A stretch of DNA of 35,723 nt. It comes from Solirubrobacter phytolaccae (GTDB taxonomy: Bacteria; Actinomycetota; Thermoleophilia; Solirubrobacterales; Solirubrobacteraceae). A program made the translations under genes and the position numbers. The stretch lies in contig NZ_JAPDDP010000078.1 in NCBI RefSeq assembly GCF_027587195.1, forward strand, positions 1 through 35,723, written 5' to 3'. Positions 31,969 to 35,723 of the stretch are shown piece after piece (position 1 is the stretch's first letter; each line of letters opens with the position of its first letter). Below the pieces are notes generated by a model. That model did not search any database. It was not told where the DNA came from and saw nothing but the letters and a program-made list of their open reading frames with translations.

Positions 31969-33435
31969 CTAGTGCGCGGTGATCGGCTCGGCCGCGGCGC
32001 CGTGCGCGGCGGCGGGGCGAACCGACGGGACGATCGCGCCGACGACGACGGCGCCGACGGCGAAGACGGCCGCGGCGATCCAGAACGCGACGGTGTAGCC
32101 GTGCACGGTGGCCGTCTCGATCAGCTGCGGCGACTGCGCGTGGCTGTTCGCGTACGACGTGACCGCGCTCGCGAAGATCGAGCTCAGCAGCGCGGTGCCG
32201 ATCGAGCCGCCGACCTGCTGCATGGTGTTGACCATCGCGGATGCGACACCCGTGTCCGCACGGTCCACGCCGAAGGTCGCGGCCTGGAACGCGGGCGGGA
32301 AGATGTTGCCCATGCCGATGCCCATGAGGATCAGCGCCGGCAGCACGTGCGTGGCGTAGCCCGAGTCGGTGCCGAGCTGCGTCAGCGTCAGCATCGCCAC
32401 GGCGCCGAGCACCATGCCGGTGACCATGTGCGGGCGCGGGCCGAACTTGGGGAGCAGGCGCTGGCTGACGACGTTGGCGGTGACGATGATCGCCGCCGAC
32501 AGCGGCAGGAAGCCGAGGCCGGTCTGGATCGGCGAGAAGCCCAGCGTGCGCTGCATGTAGTACGTGAGGAACAGGAACAGCGCGAACATCGCGATGCCGG
32601 CGATGCCGATGCCCGCGAACGCGCCGCCGCGGGTGCGGTCGGCGAGCACGCGCAGGGGGAGCAGCGGGTGCGCCACACGGCGCTCGACGGCGAAGAACGC
32701 GCCGAGCAGGACGACGGCCGCGCCCAGCATCACGATCGTGATCGGGTGACCCCAGGAGTGCGTCTCGGAGTTCGAGAACCCGTAGACGAGCGCGAACAGG
32801 CCGCCCGCCGAGAGCAGCGCGCCGGGGACGTCGATGCGCGGACGCGCGGGGTGCGGCTGGTTGACCAGCAGGCGGAAAGCGGCGATGGCGGCGGGCAGCG
32901 CGAACAGCAGGTTCACGTACAGGCACCAGCGCCAGGACAGGATCTCGGTGAGGATGCCGCCGAGCAGCAGGCCGATCGCGGCGCCGGTGCCGGCGATCGC
33001 GCCGAAGATGCCGAACGCCTTGCCGCGCTCGGCCGGGTCGGTGAACGTGGTGGCGAGCAGACCGAGGGCGGACGGGGCGAGGATCGCGCCGAAGACGCCC
33101 TGCGCGGCGCGTGAAGCGACGAGGACGGTGAACGAGTCAGCGGCTCCACCGACGGCGGAAGCGACCGAGAAGCCGATCAGGCCGCCGATGAAGGTCCACT
33201 TGCGGCCGAAGAGGTCGCCGAGGCGGCCGCCGAGCAGGAGCAGCGAGCCGAACGCGAGCGCGTACGCGGTCACGATCCACTGGCGCGAGTCGTTGCTGAA
33301 GCCAAGGTCCTGCTGCGCGCTCGGCAGGGCGATGTTCACGATGGTCGCGTCGAGCACGACCATGAGCTGCGCGACGGCGATGATCCCGAGGATCAGCCAG
33401 CGGCGCGAATGATTGGGATCTGAGTGAGGAGGCAT
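31969..33435 (-). CDS. MFS multidrug exporter, DHA2 type, cassette 2
   Basis: 488 residues, 14-helix proton antiporter. Helix 1 AQLMVVLDATIVNIALPSAQ, motif A LGGRLGDLFGRK, RAAQGVFGAILAPSALGLLA, and glycine-rich motif C. It is a paralogue of the exporter at 11129-12619: near-identical first 200 residues and shared late segments (TGVASAMVNTMQQVGGSIGT against VGSAMVNTTQQVGGSIGT). The ATG at 33435 has only pyrimidines upstream on its strand, so there is no Shine-Dalgarno sequence. It is divergent from its TetR across 99 bases carrying two operator sites. The paralogy and shared operators suggest the two cassettes arose by duplication and may respond to related compounds. Confidence 0.94.
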   Translation of the reverse strand: MPPHSDPNHSRRWLILGIIAVAQLMVVLDATIVNIALPSAQQDLGFSNDSRQWIVTAYALAFGSLLLLGGRLGDLFGRKWTFIGGLIGFSVASAVGGAADSFTVLVASRAAQGVFGAILAPSALGLLATTFTDPAERGKAFGIFGAIAGTGAAIGLLLGGILTEILSWRWCLYVNLLFALPAAIAAFRLLVNQPHPARPRIDVPGALLSAGGLFALVYGFSNSETHSWGHPITIVMLGAAVVLLGAFFAVERRVAHPLLPLRVLADRTRGGAFAGIGIAGIAMFALFLFLTYYMQRTLGFSPIQTGLGFLPLSAAIIVTANVVSQRLLPKFGPRPHMVTGMVLGAVAMLTLTQLGTDSGYATHVLPALILMGIGMGNIFPPAFQAATFGVDRADTGVASAMVNTMQQVGGSIGTALLSSIFASAVTSYANSHAQSPQLIETATVHGYTVAFWIAAAVFAVGAVVVGAIVPSVRPAAAHGAAAEPITAH

Positions 33436-33454
33436 CTGGGGAGGGGGGAGGAAG

Positions 33455-33512
33455 TGGAAGGTCTATCTCCGGTTATCGGCATAAGCTAGCAGAACTGGAG
33501 GGTCGGCTTCCA
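33455..33512. promoter_or_regulatory. Two TetR operators TGGAR-N7-YTCCR, cassette 2
   Basis: Site A is TGGAA (33455-33459) N7 CTCCG (33467-33471); site B is TGGAG (33496-33500) N7 TTCCA (33508-33512). The centres are 41 bases apart and the pair is symmetric about 33483.5, with outer arms AAGTGGAAG (33452-33460) and CTTCCACTT (33507-33515) perfectly complementary. Same site architecture as in cassette 1, but with wider spacing. Confidence 0.7.
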
Positions 33513-33518
33513 CTTGTC

Positions 33519-33524
33519 TATCCT
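33519..33524 (+). promoter_or_regulatory. -10-like TATCCT box of tetR (cassette 2)
   Basis: TATCCT ends 10 bases before the ATG at 33535 and directly follows operator site B. No Shine-Dalgarno sequence is present. Confidence 0.4.
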
Positions 33525-33534
33525 GGGCACTCAT

Positions 33535-34179
33535 ATGACCGCCACCCGCCCCCTTCGCGCTGACGCTGAGCGCAACCGCCAGCGCATCGTCGAGGCGGCC
33601 AAGACCCTGTTCGCCGAGCGTGGCGTGGACGTCGCGGTCGAGGACATCGCCGCGGCGGCCGGCGTCGGGATCGGCACCTTCTACCGGCGCTTCCCGGACC
33701 GCGAGTCGCTGGTCGAGGCCGTCTTCGTGACGAAGTTCGAGCGCATGATCCAGGCTGCGCACGACGCGCTCGAGATCGAGGACCCGTGGGACGCGTTCCG
33801 CACCTGGGTCGTGACGGTGGCGCGGATGCACGCCCGTGACCGCGGCCTGAAGGACGTCGTGCTCTCCAGCGACCGCGGGCGCGAGAAGGTCGCGGAGTTC
33901 CGCGCGATCATCCAGCCGCTCGCCGGCGAGTTGCTGGACCGGGCCAAGGCCGCCGGGGCGCTCCGCGACGACGTCTCGGCGCTCGACGTCCCGATGATCC
34001 ACCAGGCGGTCAGCGCGATCGCCGAGATCACCCGCGACGTCGCGCCCGAGTACTACGAGCGGACGCTGACGCTGTTCGTCGACGGCCTCGCCCGCGAGCG
34101 CACGCCCACCCCGATGGTCGCGCCGCCGATCGAGATGGAGCAGTTCCTCACGATCATGAGCCGCAAGGGCAAGCGCTGA
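33535..34179 (+). CDS. TetR-family repressor, cassette 2
   Basis: 214 residues from the ATG at 33535; a TTG at 33514 would lie in the operator, upstream of the -10 box. HTH about 10-56 (AERNRQRIVEAAKTLFAERG, then EDIAAAAGVGIGTFYRRFPD), followed by a ligand domain with HDALEIEDPWDAF, RDRGLKDVVLSSDRG and a C-terminal helix pair. It is a clear relative of the cassette 1 TetR over its whole length. Divergent from the MFS gene, presumably repressing both. It ends before a convergent hairpin terminator. Confidence 0.93.
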   Translation: MTATRPLRADAERNRQRIVEAAKTLFAERGVDVAVEDIAAAAGVGIGTFYRRFPDRESLVEAVFVTKFERMIQAAHDALEIEDPWDAFRTWVVTVARMHARDRGLKDVVLSSDRGREKVAEFRAIIQPLAGELLDRAKAAGALRDDVSALDVPMIHQAVSAIAEITRDVAPEYYERTLTLFVDGLARERTPTPMVAPPIEMEQFLTIMSRKGKR

Positions 34180-34187
34180 GAACGACG

Positions 34188-34221
34188 ACCGCCGCCCCGG
34201 CCATGCGACCGGAGCGGCGGT
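34188..34221. terminator. Bidirectional hairpin terminator between convergent genes
   Basis: ACCGCCGC (34188-34195) pairs with GCGGCGGT (34214-34221); after one mismatch CCGG (34197-34200) pairs with CCGG (34209-34212) around an 8-base loop. It sits between the tetR stop and the end of the leftward membrane protein gene. Confidence 0.6.
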
Positions 34222-34248
34222 GGTGGTGTGGAGGGAATCCCCGGAGCG

Positions 34249-34806
34249 TCAGGCGGAGGTCACCGCAGCAGGGCCCGCCTGCGCCTGCTTCCCTTCACGT
34301 GTCTCCGCGGGGACCAGGGCGCGGACGGTGAGGACGCCGAAGCCGGCACCCGCGAGGAGCATCGCGACGCCCATGACGATCGAGAAGAGGGCGACCTGCT
34401 CGGCGAAGTACGCGGTGTTCAGGGCGGTGGTGAGCGCGGTCTCGGTCACCCAGAGGTTGCGGAGCCCGTTCTCGACCGGCTTGCCGGCGTCGTCCTTGGC
34501 GGCCGCGGCCTCGTCGTTGGTGTCCTTGCCGTCGGCGGTCAGGAACCGACCCATCTCGCTGTAGGTCTTGCCGCCGGTGGACTCGAGCGTGTGCTTGCGC
34601 ATGACCTTCGCGAACGCCTGCGCCTCGGCACCCGTGTCGACGAGCTGGCCGGGGATGGTCGAGTCCTCGGTGCCGACGATCTTCTCGGCGGCCAGATTGT
34701 CCCGGACGTAGCCACGCCCGTCGACACCCATGTAGATCGACCCGATGCCGAACGCGATCAAGACGACGCTGGCGGCGATTCCGCCGTACTGGAAGAGCTT
34801 CCTCAT
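34249..34806 (-). CDS. Two-helix membrane protein with extracytoplasmic loop, function unknown
   Basis: 185 residues; AAGGG close before the ATG at 34806 gives a plausible ribosome site. Helices at about 7-27 (GGIAASVVLIAFGIGSIYMG) and 137-162 (VALFSIVMGVAMLLAGAGFG) flank a 110-residue loop with VRDNLAAEKIVGTEDSTIPG, ETALTTALNTAYFAEQVALF. The build (helix, DxRxxVxxxLxxEKIVGTxD loop, helix) is familiar from actinobacterial membrane proteins that are often mis-annotated as ring-opening dioxygenase LigA; nothing here supports that enzyme. No catalytic motif seen. It stands alone. Confidence 0.8.
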   Translation of the reverse strand: MRKLFQYGGIAASVVLIAFGIGSIYMGVDGRGYVRDNLAAEKIVGTEDSTIPGQLVDTGAEAQAFAKVMRKHTLESTGGKTYSEMGRFLTADGKDTNDEAAAAKDDAGKPVENGLRNLWVTETALTTALNTAYFAEQVALFSIVMGVAMLLAGAGFGVLTVRALVPAETREGKQAQAGPAAVTSA

Positions 34807-34900
34807 GGCCCTTCACCCCTTCTCTGCTGCGGTAGTTGGTAGCTGAGATCAGTGTCGGGTCTCGGAGGCCTCAGGCCGTCCGGAAATGGGCGCGTTTCGG

Positions 34901-34917
34901 CTGCGGGAAACCCGCAG
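34901..34917. other. Perfect 7-bp hairpin upstream of the FrnE-type gene
   Basis: CTGCGGG (34901-34907), AAA, CCCGCAG (34911-34917) form a perfect stem with a three-base loop, 11 bases upstream of the TATACT box. No gene enters it from the left on the plus strand, so it may be a regulatory dyad rather than a terminator. Confidence 0.45.
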
Positions 34918-34927
34918 ACCGGGGCAC

Positions 34928-34944
34928 TATACTTTCTGAAGTAT
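34928..34944 (+). promoter_or_regulatory. TATACT -10 box overlapped by the dyad ATACTT-N4-AAGTAT
   Basis: TATACT (34928-34933) ends 9 bases before the ATG at 34943, with no Shine-Dalgarno sequence. ATACTT (34929-34934) and AAGTAT (34939-34944) are perfect inverted arms spanning the -10 box and the start codon; CACT (34925-34928) and AGTG (34946-34949) extend the symmetry with a one-base offset. A bound dimer would block transcription directly. Confidence 0.5.
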
Positions 34945-35593
34945 GAGTGACGTGATCAAGGTCGACGTGTGGTCTGACATCGCCTGCCCGTGGTGCTACA
35001 TCGGCAAGCGCAAGTTCGAGGCGGGCGCCGAGGGCATCCCGGTCGAGGTCGAGTACCACTCGTTCGAGCTCTCACCGGACACGCCCGTGGACTTCGAGGG
35101 CTCCTCGATCGACTTCCTGGTCGCGCACAAGGGCATGCCCGCCGAGCAGGTCGGGCCGATGCTCGACCAGGTCAAGGGCATCGCCGCCGAGGTCGGGCTC
35201 GACTACGACTTCGACGCGCTCCAGCACACGAACACCGTCAAGGCGCACCAGCTCCTGCACTTCGCGAAGGCGCAGGGCAAGCAGGTGGAGATGAAGGAGC
35301 GGCTGCTGCGCGCCTACTTCGTCGAGGGCCGTCACGTCGGCCGCGACGAGGACCTCGCCGACCTCGCCGCCGAAGTCGGCCTGGACCGTGAGGACGCCCT
35401 GCGCGCGCTCGCCACTGGCGAGTACGCCGCGGCCGTCCGCGCCGACCAGGAGCAGGCCATGCGCTACGGCATCCGCGGCGTCCCGTTCTTCGTCATCGAC
35501 GGCAAGTACGGCGTGTCGGGAGCGCAGGCCCCGGAGACGTTCGCGGCCGCGCTCAAGCAGGTCCAGGACGAACGCGCGGGCGTGGCGTCATGA
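34943..35593 (+). CDS. frnE: DsbA-family thiol oxidoreductase, FrnE-type
   Basis: 216-residue cytoplasmic protein of the DsbA/FrnE family: thioredoxin fold with a helical insert. The active site is CPWC (C15-C18, in SDIACPWCYIGKRKFE), and the cis-Pro is P181 in RGVPFFVID, followed by KYGVSGAQAPETF. No signal peptide is present, as in FrnE, which acts as a disulfide oxidoreductase or isomerase in the cytoplasm and is linked to oxidative-stress tolerance in Deinococcus. The helical insert includes NTVKAHQLLHFAKAQGK. Its stop overlaps the next ATG (ATGA), indicating translational coupling to the following gene. Confidence 0.93.
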   Translation: MSDVIKVDVWSDIACPWCYIGKRKFEAGAEGIPVEVEYHSFELSPDTPVDFEGSSIDFLVAHKGMPAEQVGPMLDQVKGIAAEVGLDYDFDALQHTNTVKAHQLLHFAKAQGKQVEMKERLLRAYFVEGRHVGRDEDLADLAAEVGLDREDALRALATGEYAAAVRADQEQAMRYGIRGVPFFVIDGKYGVSGAQAPETFAAALKQVQDERAGVAS

Positions 35594-35723
35594 GCGCCTT
35601 CGAGATGCTCGGCGATCCGTCGGCCGCGGCCTGCGAGGGCGACGTCTGCGCACTGCCGGCGCCCGCCGCCGCCGTCGCGCCCGACGTGGCCGGCGCCGCG
35701 CCGGTCGACGCCGTGCCCGAAGT
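35590..35723 (+). CDS. Unknown protein coupled to frnE, truncated by window end
   Basis: The ATG at 35590 overlaps the frnE stop by four bases. The visible 44 residues begin MSAFEMLGDPSAAACEGDVC and continue as an Ala/Pro/Val-rich stretch. Two Cys lie five residues apart (C15 and C20), which could be redox-active or metal-binding given the thiol oxidoreductase partner. The rest lies outside the window, so no family can be assigned. Confidence 0.6.
   Translation, partial: MSAFEMLGDPSAAACEGDVCALPAPAAAVAPDVAGAAPVDAVPE

Noticed and set aside
34249-34806. Ring-opening dioxygenase LigA identity
   Set aside because: The protein is a two-helix membrane protein with no metal-binding or dioxygenase motif; that label appears to be a propagated annotation error in similar sequences.

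Overview
The window is a stretch of G+C-rich chromosomal DNA. Protein character (large secreted proteins with delta-60 and PKD repeats, a LAL-type LuxR regulator, an ECF sigma gene with a membrane partner, many TetR/MFS pairs) and frequent start codons without a Shine-Dalgarno sequence suggest an actinobacterium, most likely a soil member of the Thermoleophilia (Solirubrobacterales-like). That placement is inference. I see no rRNA, tRNA, CRISPR array, IS element or phage gene.

Layout. 0-2.7 kb: an FtsH-type protease and a divergent thioredoxin-type glutathione peroxidase. 2.7-6.7 kb: two exported proteins, a Tat-exported tannase-like esterase and an unrecognised four-repeat cysteine-paired protein. 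6.7-8.6 kb: an APH-family kinase, a lipoprotein and a SHOCT membrane protein. 8.7-12.6 kb: a TetR regulator between two DHA2-type MFS exporters. 12.7-21.2 kb: a sugar-porter-type MFS protein, a 1449-residue secreted mosaic protein and a LAL regulator. 21.2-25.4 kb: small membrane proteins, a TetR/aldo-keto reductase pair around a perfect palindrome, and an ECF sigma/partner operon. 25.4-30.7 kb: an accessory patch of short, mostly unrecognised genes (DUF6228-like, DUF2750-like, broken frames, an antitoxin-like protein), a methyltransferase and a lone ATPase; several of these have a less G+C-biased look. 30.7-35.7 kb: VanZ-like and single-pass membrane proteins, a second MFS/TetR cassette paralogous to the first, a two-helix membrane protein, and a FrnE-type DsbA protein followed by a gene cut by the window end.

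Regulatory sequence is the clearest hidden structure. The two paralogous TetR/MFS cassettes each carry two copies of one operator, TGGAR-N7-YTCCR, in the intergenic DNA. About a dozen genes have a TAnnnT box 6-12 bases before the start codon, most without a Shine-Dalgarno sequence, which points to leaderless or near-leaderless transcripts. That pattern was used to choose several starts. Functional calls rest on motifs read by eye; no database search was run.
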